Of a stretch of 34,049 bases of DNA, positions 15,600 to 24,934 are shown in pieces. Position 1 is the stretch's first letter. Each line of letters begins with the position of its first letter. Source of the DNA: CBDDRG01 sp051306415 (GTDB taxonomy: Bacteria > Pseudomonadota > Gammaproteobacteria > Pseudomonadales > Porticoccaceae); assembly GCA_051306415.1 (NCBI GenBank), contig JBPPNE010000118.1, forward strand, positions 1-34,049. Direction: 5' to 3'. A model generated the notes under the pieces. The model was not told where the DNA came from. It was given only the letters and a program-made list of their open reading frames with translations, and ran no database searches. The translations under genes and the position numbers were made by a program.

Positions 15600-18500
15600 A
15601 TGTCGAACTATTTTATCGATAGGCCCATCTTCGCCTGGGTAATTGCCATTCTGGTGATGCTGGGCGGCAGCCTGGCCATCACCCAATTGCCGATCGAGCA
15701 GTACCCGGAAATCGCACCGCCCGGAGTGGCTATTCGCGCGGCCTATCCTGGCGCGTCATCCACTACCGTCGAAAATACGGTGGTGCAGGTCATCGAACAG
15801 AGCATGACCGGCCTGGACAACCTGCTCTATTTTTCCTCCCAGGCCGATTCCGCCGGCATCGCCGAAATCCAGATCTCGTTTCGCGCCGGCACCGACCCGG
15901 ACATCGCTCAGGTTCAGGTGCAAAACAAGTTGCAGGTGGCATTGCCACTGTTGCCCGAGGCGGTGCGGCAGCAAGGAGTTCGCGTAACCAAGGCCGCCAC
16001 CGGCGTGATGATGGTGATCGCGTTCGTATCTCGCGATGGCAGCATGGACAGGTACGACCTGTCCGATTACGCGGCCGCCAACATCCAGGAGCCGCTGAGT
16101 CGTATCACCGGTGTCGGTGCGGTCGAGTTGTTCGGTTCGCAGTATTCGATGCGCATCTGGCTGGACGCCAACAAGTTGAACAGCTTTGGACTGACGCCGC
16201 AGGATGTTACAACAGCGATACGCGCGGAGAACGTCCAGGTATCCGCCGGTGAACTCGGTGGCGGACCATCCCTCCCGGGACAACAGCTCAACGCGACTGT
16301 CATGGCACAAACCATGTTGCGGACGCCGGAACAGTTCGAGCGACTGCTGCTGCGGGTCAATCCCGACGGCTCCCAGGTGCGTCTGCAAGACGTCGCGCGC
16401 ATCAATCTCGGCGGTGAGTTCTATCAGTTCGACAGTTTCTTCAACCGCTTGCCCGCCTCCGGGTTGGTGGTGCGTCAGGCCGTCGGCGCCAACGCGCTGG
16501 AAACGGCGCGGGCGGTGAAAGCAAAGCTAAAGGAGCTATCGGCTTTTTTTCCACCAGGGATGGAGCTGGATTTCGGCTATGACACTACGCCCTTTGTCGA
16601 GGTTTCCATCGCCGAGGTGGTTGAGACACTGATCATCGCCATCGTGCTGGTGTTTCTGGTCATGTACCTGTTTCTACAAAATTTCCGCGCCACGCTCATA
16701 CCCACCATTGCCGTTCCCGTGGTGCTGCTCGGCACCTTCGGCATCCTCGCCGCCGCCGGCTTCTCAGTCAACACACTGACTATGTTTGGCATGGTGTTGG
16801 CAATCGGCCTGCTCGTGGACGACGCCATTGTTGTCGTCGAAAACGTCGAGCGGCTGATGAGTGAGGAAGGCCTGTCGCCACGGGACGCGACGCGCAAATC
16901 GATGGGCCAGATCCAGGGCGCGTTGATCGGTATCGGCTTGGTATTGTCGGCGGTGTTTTTGCCCATGGCCTTTTTCCCGGGCACTACCGGAGGCATCTAC
17001 CGGCAATTTTCGATCACCATCGCCTCGGCAATGGTGCTGTCGGTGCTGGTGGCGCTGATTATTACGCCGGCGCTGTGCGCTACCCTCCTGAAGCCCATCG
17101 ACGCGACCCATCACGCCGAAAAGCGCGGCTTTTTCGGCTGGTTCAATCGCGGCTTCCAACGCGCATCCCGCGGCTACCAGAATGTGGTCTCACGCATGCT
17201 CGGCAAGACACTGCGCTATCTGCTGATCTACGCGGTGCTGGTCGTCGCTGTCGGCGTGCTGTTTGTCAGAATGCCGACCGGCTTCCTGCCCAATGACGAC
17301 GCCGGGCTGATGTTCGCGTCCCTGCAGCTGCCCTCGGGCGCCACGCTCGAGCGCACGCTGAAAGTTATGAAGGAAGTCGAGAGTTACCTGCTCGACAAGG
17401 AGAAGGATACCGTCGCCTCGGTCTATATCGTCACCGGCTACAGTTTCAGCGGTCGCGGCCAGAACAACGCCCAGGCCTTTATCAAGATGCACGACTGGAG
17501 CGAGCGCGGCGACGAGTCGATGAGCGTGCAGGCGGTGGCCAAGCGGGCGATGGCCGCTTTCAGTCAGATCAAGGGCGGCGTCGGCTTCGCGTTTTCACCA
17601 CCCGCCATTCGCGCACTCGGCAACACCACCGGTATCGATTTGCAGCTCAAGGATCTCGTCGGACTCGGCCACGAAGAATTGATCAAGGCACGCAATCAAC
17701 TTCTCGCTCTCGCCGCCAAGGATCCGCGGCTGGCCAAGGTACGCCCCAACGGTCTGGAGGACAGCCCGCAATACAAGCTCGACATAGACCAGGAGAAAGC
17801 CAACGCGTTGGGCGTATCCCTGACCACCATCAACGACACCCTTTCCACTGGCTGGGCATCGCAGTACGTCAACGATTTTGTGCACGACGGTCGGGTCAAG
17901 AAAGTCTTCATGCAGGGAGATGCGCCTTTCCGCATGCTGCCGGAAAACATCAAGGATTGGTTCGTCCGCAACGACAAGGGTGAAATGATACCCATGTCGG
18001 CGTTTACAGCGGGCCACTGGGTGATAGGCCCGTCACGACTGGAGCGCTACAACGGCGTCCCATCGGTAGAAATTCTCGGTGAAGCAGCGCCCGGCTATAG
18101 CTCGGGTGACGCCATGACTGCGATGACTGAACTGGCGAGACAGCTACCCAAGGGCATCGGTTACGAGTGGACCAAGATGTCGCTGGAGGAGAGCCAGTCG
18201 GGCTCCCAGGCACCCCTCCTCTATGCGCTCTCACTGCTGGTGGTTTTTCTCTGCCTCGCTGCGTTGTACGAAAGCTGGTCCATTCCCTTTGCGGTCATGC
18301 TGGTGGTGCCATTGGGCGTCATTGGCGCGGTGCTCGCGGTCATGCTGCGGGGCCTGCCCAATGACATTTTCTTCCAGATCGGCGTCCTCACCACCATCGG
18401 CCTGGCGACCAAGAATGCAATCCTGATTGTCGAATTCGCCAAGGATCTGCAAGCCCAGGGCATGGATCTGATCGACGCCACCCTGGAAGCGGTGCGCCTG

Positions 18501-18725
18501 CGGCTGCGGCCAATAGTGATGACTTCACTGGCGTTCATGATGGGCGTATTGCCCCTGGTCACCAGTTCTGGCGCAGGCTCCGCCAGTCAAAACGGTATCG
18601 GCACCGGCGTGTTCGGCGGCATGTTCACGGCGACCGTGCTGGCGATCTTCTTCGTCCCGGTATTCTTTGTCGTCGTGCGCAAGCGATTCAAGGGCAAACC
18701 GGCGGCGGCCAAATTAGCCGAGTAA
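15600..18725 (+). CDS. acrB: AcrB/MexB-type RND multidrug efflux pump
   Basis: 1041 aa, close to E. coli AcrB (1049). It starts MSNYFIDRPIFAWVIAILVM. LAIGLLVDDAIVVVENVER places the proton-relay aspartates at D407-D408, the same numbers as in AcrB. Other matches are MVLAIGLLVDDAI followed by AVFLPMAFFPGTTGGIYRQF, MPTGFLPNDDAGLMF, LPKGIGYEWTKMSLEE and IGLATKNAILIVEFAKD. It should form a trimer that exports drugs, detergents and solvents by proton antiport. AAGGAAG lies about 8 bases before the ATG. No TolC/OprM gene follows, so the pump must use an outer-membrane channel encoded elsewhere. A hairpin terminator candidate lies shortly after the stop. Confidence 0.96.
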   Translation: MSNYFIDRPIFAWVIAILVMLGGSLAITQLPIEQYPEIAPPGVAIRAAYPGASSTTVENTVVQVIEQSMTGLDNLLYFSSQADSAGIAEIQISFRAGTDPDIAQVQVQNKLQVALPLLPEAVRQQGVRVTKAATGVMMVIAFVSRDGSMDRYDLSDYAAANIQEPLSRITGVGAVELFGSQYSMRIWLDANKLNSFGLTPQDVTTAIRAENVQVSAGELGGGPSLPGQQLNATVMAQTMLRTPEQFERLLLRVNPDGSQVRLQDVARINLGGEFYQFDSFFNRLPASGLVVRQAVGANALETARAVKAKLKELSAFFPPGMELDFGYDTTPFVEVSIAEVVETLIIAIVLVFLVMYLFLQNFRATLIPTIAVPVVLLGTFGILAAAGFSVNTLTMFGMVLAIGLLVDDAIVVVENVERLMSEEGLSPRDATRKSMGQIQGALIGIGLVLSAVFLPMAFFPGTTGGIYRQFSITIASAMVLSVLVALIITPALCATLLKPIDATHHAEKRGFFGWFNRGFQRASRGYQNVVSRMLGKTLRYLLIYAVLVVAVGVLFVRMPTGFLPNDDAGLMFASLQLPSGATLERTLKVMKEVESYLLDKEKDTVASVYIVTGYSFSGRGQNNAQAFIKMHDWSERGDESMSVQAVAKRAMAAFSQIKGGVGFAFSPPAIRALGNTTGIDLQLKDLVGLGHEELIKARNQLLALAAKDPRLAKVRPNGLEDSPQYKLDIDQEKANALGVSLTTINDTLSTGWASQYVNDFVHDGRVKKVFMQGDAPFRMLPENIKDWFVRNDKGEMIPMSAFTAGHWVIGPSRLERYNGVPSVEILGEAAPGYSSGDAMTAMTELARQLPKGIGYEWTKMSLEESQSGSQAPLLYALSLLVVFLCLAALYESWSIPFAVMLVVPLGVIGAVLAVMLRGLPNDIFFQIGVLTTIGLATKNAILIVEFAKDLQAQGMDLIDATLEAVRLRLRPIVMTSLAFMMGVLPLVTSSGAGSASQNGIGTGVFGGMFTATVLAIFFVPVFFVVVRKRFKGKPAAAKLAE

Positions 18726-18793
18726 ACAAGGGCGCGCCTTCCTCAAAGGTCGGCAGGGAGCGGCGGGGCAGCGCCCTCGGAATGTGGAAGCAG

Positions 18794-18814
18794 GCGCCAA
18801 ATTCGATTTGGCGC
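18794..18814. terminator. Hairpin between convergent acrB-like and monooxygenase genes
   Basis: Perfect 9-bp inverted repeat GCGCCAAAT (18794-18802) and ATTTGGCGC (18806-18814) with a 3-base loop, in the 115-bp gap between two convergent genes. On the plus strand a TTTT follows six bases later. It could stop transcription in both directions. Confidence 0.55.
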
Positions 18815-18840
18815 TCGCAGTTTTCCGCGTTCCGCGGGCT

Positions 18841-20523
18841 TCAACGCAGCTCCATGCCTTGGTATTGGCTCTCTGCAAGGTCGCGGCACTTTTTCCGGAA
18901 CAGCGGCGCCGGCCCTGCGTACAGCAGCAACGCGCGGGGTTTACCCGGGATGTTACTGCCCATGATCCAGCTGTCGGCCTTGCTCAGCAGCGTCTTGTCG
19001 GCTTCTTCTTCGGCATGGCGAGTCCACGCCGCTTCCGCTGCAGGCGTCGGCACCACCTCATTGAGGTTGCGCTCGCGCATGTAGCCCATCAAATCCGTTA
19101 CCCAGTCGACAGTCACTTGCGCGCAACGCGGAATGTTGCAGAACGCCGCATGGGGGCCGATGTGCATGAACATGTTGGGAAAGCCGCTGACCTGCAGGCC
19201 CATGAAGGTTTTCAGCTCGCGCGACCACTTGTCCTTGATCGACCGACCGTCCGGCCCGTGGATATCGATCCGCGAAATGGCGCCGGTGCCGGCGTCAAAA
19301 CCCGTCGCGAAAATGATCACGTCGAGCTCGTACTCCGCAGCTGTGGTCTTGATGCCTGTTGGCGTGATGCGCTCGATGGGGTTTTCACGAATATCAACCA
19401 GGGTCACATTGTCTTGGTTGTAGACCTCGTAGTAGTTGGTCTCCATGGGCACCCGACGCTGGCCGAAGCCGTGAGTTGTCGGCACCAACTTTGCCGCGAC
19501 CGCGGGATCCTTGACCCGCTCGCGAATCTTCCGGGCCACAAAATCCGACAGCAGCCGGTTGGCCCGTATGTCGGTCATGACATCGTGGAAATTGGCGAGC
19601 CAGAGCGCGAAGCCACGGCCGTGATGGTAGAGCTTCTCGAACAGCGCCTCGCGCTCTTCAGCGCTGACATCGAAGATCGAGCGCGGATCGAATTCGTGCA
19701 TGAAAGCGCCAACGGTTTCATCGCAGAGCTTCAGAATTGCCGGGTAGCTGGCCTTCAGTGCCTCCTGTTCTTCCGGCTTGATGGGTCCGTTGTGCAATGG
19801 GGCGCACCAGTTCGCGGTACGCTGGAACACATGCAGATGGGCCCCACCAGCGGCAAGATGTGGGATCAACTGCACCGCTGTCGCACCGGTGCCGATAATG
19901 CCGACGCGCTTGCCCTCGTACACCGATTTATCGCCGCCGAGGCCAGCGGGATCGTGCGGCCAGCGCGAAGTGTGAAGAGCCTTGCCCTTGAAGCTGTCAA
20001 TGCCATCGATATTGGGAAACTGCGTGGCCGACAGCAGGCCAGTGGCCATGACCATGAATTGCGCACGAATGGGTTCGCCGGCCTCGGTGACAATATCCCA
20101 GCGGTGCGCCTGGGCATCGAAGGTCGCCGCCTTGACCCGGGTGTTGAACTGAATCAGCGGGCGCAGATTGAATTTGTCGGCGACGCGATTCAGATAGGCC
20201 AGGGTTTCGGGCTGGGGCGCGAAGTGCTCGCTCCAGTTCCACTCCTGCAACAATTCGTCCGAAAACGAATAAGCATAGGTGTAGCTTTCGGAATCGAAAC
20301 GCGCGCCCGGATAGCGGTTCCAGTACCAAGTGCCACCTACGCCGCTGCCCGCTTCAATGCCGAGCACGGAGAAGCCGGCCTCGCGTAAGCGGTAAACCTG
20401 ATACAGACCAGAAACACCCGCACCAATAACGACGGCATCATACTGCCGCACCGCATCAGCGGATGCGCCATTGCTCGCCGTAGTCGCGGCTTGCGTTTTC
20501 GAAAGCGATTGAGCGTTTGCCAT
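18841..20523 (-). CDS. Type I Baeyer-Villiger monooxygenase (FAD/NADPH)
   Basis: 560 aa. FAD-binding GAGVSG is at residues 34-39, and GGTWYWNRYPGARFD at 63-77 is typical of this class. The Baeyer-Villiger fingerprint FxGxxxHTxxWP(H/D) is FKGKALHTSRWPHD at 178-191. The NADPH-binding GTGATA at 211-216 follows. The enzyme should insert oxygen next to a ketone, turning cyclic or linear ketones into lactones or esters, using FAD, NADPH and O2. The 30-residue N-terminal tail is low in complexity and poorly conserved. The start has a strong GGAGGA site, and a dyad AGTTA-N5-TAACT (20551-20565) just upstream could be an operator. Substrate unknown; cyclohexanone-, steroid- or terpene-ketone enzymes all share this layout. 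Confidence 0.93.
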   Translation of the reverse strand: MANAQSLSKTQAATTASNGASADAVRQYDAVVIGAGVSGLYQVYRLREAGFSVLGIEAGSGVGGTWYWNRYPGARFDSESYTYAYSFSDELLQEWNWSEHFAPQPETLAYLNRVADKFNLRPLIQFNTRVKAATFDAQAHRWDIVTEAGEPIRAQFMVMATGLLSATQFPNIDGIDSFKGKALHTSRWPHDPAGLGGDKSVYEGKRVGIIGTGATAVQLIPHLAAGGAHLHVFQRTANWCAPLHNGPIKPEEQEALKASYPAILKLCDETVGAFMHEFDPRSIFDVSAEEREALFEKLYHHGRGFALWLANFHDVMTDIRANRLLSDFVARKIRERVKDPAVAAKLVPTTHGFGQRRVPMETNYYEVYNQDNVTLVDIRENPIERITPTGIKTTAAEYELDVIIFATGFDAGTGAISRIDIHGPDGRSIKDKWSRELKTFMGLQVSGFPNMFMHIGPHAAFCNIPRCAQVTVDWVTDLMGYMRERNLNEVVPTPAAEAAWTRHAEEEADKTLLSKADSWIMGSNIPGKPRALLLYAGPAPLFRKKCRDLAESQYQGMELR

Positions 20524-20959
20524 ACATTCCTCCAGACACTTCTGTTATTTAGTTATGTTGTAACTCCGTAGCGGATGGGACTCCATGTCGGCCACGAGGG
20601 GACATCGGGACAGCGGGTTCGTTATCTCTGCTGAGCATATTTATACATCGCCCAGCGCGCGTATGTTGTGGGCGTGGTTCGCGCTAAGAATTGATTGCGC
20701 AATATCCCAATGGCTTAGCCTGACGGGTCATTGGAGACCTATCGCAGTCATCCCGAATATTTTCATAGACACGTCAACTGAATACTGGACCCAAAACAGC
20801 TGGCAACGCAAGACCTGTGGCACGTCCCCGATGACCGCAGGGGTTCCCAGCCGGTGCAACCTCGGTTTTTGGCTCGAACCCTTCAAATCCGGCGCCAACC
20901 GATCCTATCTGTGTGGCGGTCGGAGGCATTCAGAACCAGGGATTGTCATCCGGCTAACA
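20524..20959. other. Gene-poor stretch upstream of the monooxygenase
   Basis: About 436 bp without a recognisable gene. It contains the monooxygenase promoter region (dyad at 20551-20565). A plus-strand open frame runs through it into the acetyltransferase antisense, but it has no family resemblance. Short minus-strand stretches such as HWDIAQSILSANHAHNIRALGD (complement of about 20651-20716) look protein-like but are bounded by stops, so a decayed gene is possible though unproven. Confidence 0.4.
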
Positions 20960-21655
20960 TCAAACCGGATCCCGCCACATCGGAGTGATGGGCGGGCAGC
21001 TGCCGATCCGCAACGGCGCCAGCGGACGAAAGCCATGGGACAGGTAAAGCCGCACATTGCGGGGGCTGGTGGCCTCCAGATAGGCCGGTAACTGTTCGCG
21101 ATCACACTGATCTGTCACTTGGCGCAGCAGCGCCGTTCCCAGACCCCGCCCCTGCATCATCGCGTCGACGCCGATCAGAGGCAGATACCAGTGTGGCGTA
21201 TCAGGATGGATTTCACCCATCGCGGCGAACACCGCTGTTATCTCGCCGCGCCGTTGCGCGGGAACACCATCCTCAATCAGCTCCGTGATCGCCGCTTCAT
21301 CCGGGCCATGGCCAGGCGGCAGCCAGAGTGCGCAACCGGAAAAATAAGCATCGCGCCAGGCGCTACCCAAATTGAACGCAGCGCCCGCGAAGGCGCGCAC
21401 GAAAACAGGGAAGTACCGCAAATACTGCGAACCGTCCGGAAACAACCAGCGATTGAGTGGGTCCGCCGCAAACGCCAGTGTCAGGGTCGCGATCAGGCGT
21501 TCGGCATCTGCCGGCGTCGCCGGCAGGATGTCGGGCACAGCATGCGCCCGCAGACCGCTATCAAAGTCCAATGCCGTAGTCGTACTGAATCCTCCACGAG
21601 TAGTGACCGAATATCTGCGACGCTTATGCGCAGGCCGCACTGATGGCTTCGACAT
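20960..21655 (-). CDS. GNAT-family N-acetyltransferase
   Basis: 231 aa in the open frame. The acetyltransferase fold begins at about residue 43 (ILPATPADAERLIATLTLAF) and includes HWYLPLIGVDAMMQGRGLGTALL, where QGRGLG is the acetyl-CoA pyrophosphate loop, then YLEATSPRNVRLYLSHGFRPL, the usual end of the domain. The acceptor is unknown. The ATG at 21655 overlaps the 3' end of the methyltransferase gene by 32 bp and has no clear ribosome site. The first 40 residues are not domain-like, so the true start may be an internal GTG or TTG near 21538-21560. Transcription is probably shared with the methyltransferase gene. Confidence 0.82.
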   Translation of the reverse strand: MSKPSVRPAHKRRRYSVTTRGGFSTTTALDFDSGLRAHAVPDILPATPADAERLIATLTLAFAADPLNRWLFPDGSQYLRYFPVFVRAFAGAAFNLGSAWRDAYFSGCALWLPPGHGPDEAAITELIEDGVPAQRRGEITAVFAAMGEIHPDTPHWYLPLIGVDAMMQGRGLGTALLRQVTDQCDREQLPAYLEATSPRNVRLYLSHGFRPLAPLRIGSCPPITPMWRDPV

Positions 21656-22562
21656 GCCGGAAATCGGTACCGCAACAGCCGCCTACGACGGCCATCTGCG
21701 TTAGCCGCCGCCGCAGCCCGCGGTACTGTTCGCCGAGCTCCAGCGGATTGCCGGCGTCGAGGTCGGCACAGGCGTCGAGCTCAGCGTGACTGCGCCGGGA
21801 GGCATTGGCGCGCAGGCCGCGAATGCGCTCGCGGGGCAGCGCCAAATCGCCCAGCACATGTTCAAAATGCGTTGGATGCGCGCAGTTGATCATGTAATAA
21901 GCCGGGTAACCGCCAGTGGCCGCGTCAGTGTGGCGGATGGCGTGGCCCAGGCTATCGCCCGAGGGCAGACAACCGTCGGTTTCCAGGGTGAAGGAGATCG
22001 CCACGGGCATGCGGGCGTCGCGCGCCGCGGCGGCAATGCCGATCGCCTCCTCGATATAATTCAGTGTGAACGCCGCCACCATATCGGCTGGGCTGCTCGC
22101 GAAGGACTCCATCTGCCCGGCGTGGTAAGCACGAGCCTGCTCGGCAGTCATTTTGGATTCCACACGATAACCGTCGCCGCGCGGTCCGAAATTGCCACTG
22201 ATGACGATCGGCGTCTGTACTGTTTCGTAGGCGTCCCGCAATTCGACCATCAGGCCGATCGCACTACGGTTGGCGTCAGCCAGGCGCGCAGAGTCGTATC
22301 CGAGCTGGGTGCCCCAGTCCGGGTTCGCCCGCCAGGTCGGTGCTTCCAGTACAAAGCCCTGACCGCGCTGCCGAGCGAGTTCAAGGTACTGCGCGTAGTA
22401 ACGGCGCAGCCGCTCAACGCCGGAGGATGTCTCCAGCAGTGGAAAGGCGGCGAAGAATGGCAGCTCGATGCCGTCCTGAAACACCAGGGTGGTCTCGAGC
22501 CCACCATCGGTCAGGAACAGCGAGTCGCCCAATTGCGGCAGGTTTGCGCGGTATTTGCTCAT
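21624..22562 (-). CDS. Homocysteine S-methyltransferase-family protein
   Basis: 312 aa from the ATG at 22562, which has AGGAG nine bases upstream; the open frame to 22637 lacks this. The fold starts FLTDGGLETTLVFQDG, as in MmuM/BHMT proteins. The zinc and thiol-binding cysteines are C227 (YYMINCAHP) and the pair C296-C297 (VVGGCCGTD). These enzymes move a methyl group from S-methylmethionine, betaine or a similar donor to homocysteine, yielding methionine, in the cytoplasm. The donor is not predictable here. The gene is divergent from the broken GlxA-like regulator, which may once have controlled it. Confidence 0.9.
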   Translation of the reverse strand: MSKYRANLPQLGDSLFLTDGGLETTLVFQDGIELPFFAAFPLLETSSGVERLRRYYAQYLELARQRGQGFVLEAPTWRANPDWGTQLGYDSARLADANRSAIGLMVELRDAYETVQTPIVISGNFGPRGDGYRVESKMTAEQARAYHAGQMESFASSPADMVAAFTLNYIEEAIGIAAAARDARMPVAISFTLETDGCLPSGDSLGHAIRHTDAATGGYPAYYMINCAHPTHFEHVLGDLALPRERIRGLRANASRRSHAELDACADLDAGNPLELGEQYRGLRRRLTQMAVVGGCCGTDFRHVEAISAACA

Positions 22563-22698
22563 GTCAGATCTCCTGTTAGATTTGCGCCATGCCCGGCACG
22601 CTCGTTGTCGGTTACGCGCTGTGGCAGGCCCGATCACAATACGAGCTTCGATCCGGCTTAACTAAAGCCATTCATGCAAGAAAACGGACGAAACGGCC

Positions 22699-23829
22699 AT
22701 GAATCCCGAAGCGGTCAAGATCGTAATCCTGGTCTTTCCGGAAACCAGTAGTTCGGTCGTATACGGTTTATACGATCTGTTCCTGTCGGCCGGGCGGGAC
22801 TGGGGCGTGATCGTCAACGGCGAGCCCGGGCCGGAGCTGATTCAGCCGCTGCTCGTCAGCCCCACCGGCGCCGCGGTGGAAGTTTCCAATGGCGTGCGGA
22901 TCGCCGTTGCGGCTTCGTTGGCCCAATGCCCGCCGGTCACCATCGCCTGTGTCCCGGAGGTCAATCTGCCACCCGGCGCAGTGCTCAACAGCCGCTTCGC
23001 CGAAGAGACCAGCTGGCTGCGTCAGCGTCACGCCGAAGGTACCGCGCTGGCCGCCGCCTGCTCCGGTGCGATGTTGTTCGCCGGGGCTGGCTACTCGACG
23101 GCTACGTCGCCACGACTCACTGGGCCTGGTGTGACGCGTTGCGTGAGGGTTTCCCGAAGGTCCGGGCACATATGCCCAGCGCGCGCTAGTGGTGACCGGC
23201 GAAGGTCAACGCCTGATCATGGCGAGAGGCGGCTCGTCCTGGCTGGACCTCGCGCTCTATCTACACAGTAATCAGAAATACAGGCTACTTTCGGACTCTG
23301 TCGCGGGTATTTTTCGACGTTTACCGGCCCTCCCCCTGTAGACCTACTTTCTGACTACTGAGTAATTGCCCGCTCGGTAGGTGTCGAAGCCGCAATGCAG
23401 GTGGCCCGCCTCAATCTCATCCACTGGCACCATATCGGTCAACAGCCTTTTGCCCGGCTGGCACGCACACGCCAGGTGGAGGATGCGGTGATCGCGCGCC
23501 GCCAGACCTGGATCGCCGAACACTACCATTCGGCTAACCCAGTGAGTGTGATGGTGCCGTTGTCAGGCCTGCCGGAATGCACCTTCAAGCGCCGCTTCCA
23601 GCTCGCCACCGGGATGTCGCCACTCGAATATGTGCATACGCTGCGCATTGAGGAAGCCCAGCAGCAACTGGAGATCGAACCGCACTCCATTGAAGCCATC
23701 GCCCACGACGTCGGCTACGAGGATGCAGCCTTTTTCGGACGGCTGTTTCGGCGCACGGTCGGACTTACCCCGGCGCAGTACCGCAAGCGCTTTGGTGGGT
23801 TGCGCCGCGCGGTGATGAACCCGGGTTGA
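22699..23829 (+). pseudogene. Broken GlxA-like AraC-family regulator (DJ-1/PfpI domain plus AraC HTH)
   Basis: The gene is readable only across three frames. Residues from MNPEAVKIVILVFPETSSSV to AAACSGAMLFAGAG (22699 to about 23090) form the DJ-1/PfpI half. One missing base near 23091 moves the frame so that LLDGYVATTHWAWCDALREG continues. A second missing base near 23177 moves it again to QRALVVTGEGQRLIMARGGS and SSWLDLALYL. There the coding sequence is interrupted by a 99-bp inverted-repeat element. It resumes as IARSVGVEAAMQVARLNL and ends with an AraC DNA-binding domain (LPECTFKRRFQLATGMSPLEYV, then IAHDVGYEDAAFFGRLFRRT). A remnant starting at 23395 could still produce the AraC half alone. 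It lies divergent from the homocysteine methyltransferase gene. Confidence 0.88.
23264..23362. mobile_element. 99-bp MITE-like element with TA target duplication
   Basis: Terminal inverted repeats CACAGTAATCAGAAA (23264-23278) and TTTCTGACTACTGAG (23348-23362) match at 13 of 15 positions. A TA dinucleotide flanks each end (23262-23263 and 23363-23364). Removing the element with one TA (101 bases) rejoins CTATCTA to ATTGCC and restores the reading frame of the surrounding AraC-family gene, which shows that this is an insertion. There is no transposase inside. TA duplication is typical of IS630/Tc1-mariner elements, so a parent of that kind elsewhere in the genome is likely. Confidence 0.8.
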
Positions 23830-23910
23830 TCTCCCGCCGTTGATGTTGCGGCAAACCGCCAAACCAGCGCCGGCCAGGGATAGGGCTATCCCAGGACCGG
23901 CCAACATCTC

Positions 23911-24906
23911 TCAGCTATTGACGTCGATAACCACCCTGCCCTTGACCTGGCCTGCCAGAATGGCGGCCGCCAATTCTGGCACTTTGGCCAGGGGCTCAAC
24001 CTGGTAGATTTTGCGCAACAGCGGCAAATCCACCAACTCCGCGAGGGCGTCCCATGCGCGCTGACGACGTGCCATCGGCGCCATCACCGAATCGATGCCA
24101 CGCAAGGTGATACCGCGCAGAATGAACGGCATCACGTTCGCCGGCAGCTTCACCCCACCCGCCAAACCGCAGGCGGCGACGAGGCCTTCGTACTTGGTTT
24201 GCGCGATGACCGTAGCCAGCGTGTTGCCACCCACCGAGTCAACGGCAGCCGCCCATGTCTCCGCTTCCAGTGCCTTCGGATCGCGCGCGAGTTGATCCCG
24301 CGGAATCAGGTTGCAGGCGCCCAGGGCTTCGAGCAGCTCGCGCGCCTCCTCTACTCGCCCGGTAGCTGCGGTCACGTCGTAACCCAGCTTGGCCAGCAGC
24401 ATGATTGCCACGGTACCGACGCCACCGGCGGCACCGGTGACAACGACCGGGCCATCGGCTGGTTTGATACCACCATCCTGAATCGCCTGCACGCAGAGCA
24501 TGGCGGTGTAACCGGCGGTGCCGATCGCCATGCTTTCTTCAAGGGTAAAAACCGCGGGAACCCGCACCAGCCACGCCGCCTTCAGGCGCTGTTTCTGGGT
24601 ATACCCACCCCAGAAGGACTCGGATAGCCCGTAGCCATTGACCAGCACGCGGTCGCCGGGGCGGAATTTGGCGTCCCGCGATTCAACTACGGTGCCCGCC
24701 AGATCGATACCGCCCACCATCGGGTGTTTGCGGCAAATCGGCGAGGCGCCGGTGACCGCGAGTCCATCCTTGTAGTTGACGGTGGAGTAGGCGACATCGA
24801 CCAGGACGTCTTCGTCCGGCAGATCAGTCAAGCGCAGTGGCTTGACCGCGGCGCCGAGTTTGCCATCGGTCTTGTCGATGACCAGCGCATTGAAGGTATC
24901 AGTCAT
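23911..24906 (-). CDS. acuI: AcuI/YhdH-type NADPH-dependent acryloyl-CoA reductase (MDR family)
   Basis: 331 aa, zinc-free medium-chain reductase. Family marks are the N-terminal LPDEDVLVDVAYSTVNYKDGLA, the segment HPMVGGIDLAGTVVES, WGGYTQKQRLKAAWLV, the nucleotide-binding GAAGGVGTVAIMLLAKLGY, and the C-terminal GQVKGRVVIDVN. AcuI reduces toxic acryloyl-CoA to propionyl-CoA, while YhdH relatives are often annotated only as quinone oxidoreductases. It is the second gene after the flavin reductase on the same strand (28 bp gap), so the two form a likely operon. The precise in vivo substrate is not certain; an acrylate- or propionate-linked role is the best guess. Confidence 0.87.
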   Translation of the reverse strand: MTDTFNALVIDKTDGKLGAAVKPLRLTDLPDEDVLVDVAYSTVNYKDGLAVTGASPICRKHPMVGGIDLAGTVVESRDAKFRPGDRVLVNGYGLSESFWGGYTQKQRLKAAWLVRVPAVFTLEESMAIGTAGYTAMLCVQAIQDGGIKPADGPVVVTGAAGGVGTVAIMLLAKLGYDVTAATGRVEEARELLEALGACNLIPRDQLARDPKALEAETWAAAVDSVGGNTLATVIAQTKYEGLVAACGLAGGVKLPANVMPFILRGITLRGIDSVMAPMARRQRAWDALAELVDLPLLRKIYQVEPLAKVPELAAAILAGQVKGRVVIDVNS

Positions 24907-24934
24907 GATCTGGAGTCCTGTCTCTAATCAGCAA

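Noticed and set aside
18784..20388. 534-codon open frame on the plus strand opposite the Baeyer-Villiger monooxygenase
   Set aside because: It is the antisense shadow of a gene with full motif support; the translation has no recognisable domains.
20585..21091. 168-codon plus-strand frame in the gap before the acetyltransferase gene
   Set aside because: Half of it is antisense to the acetyltransferase gene and the rest has no recognisable features or ribosome site.
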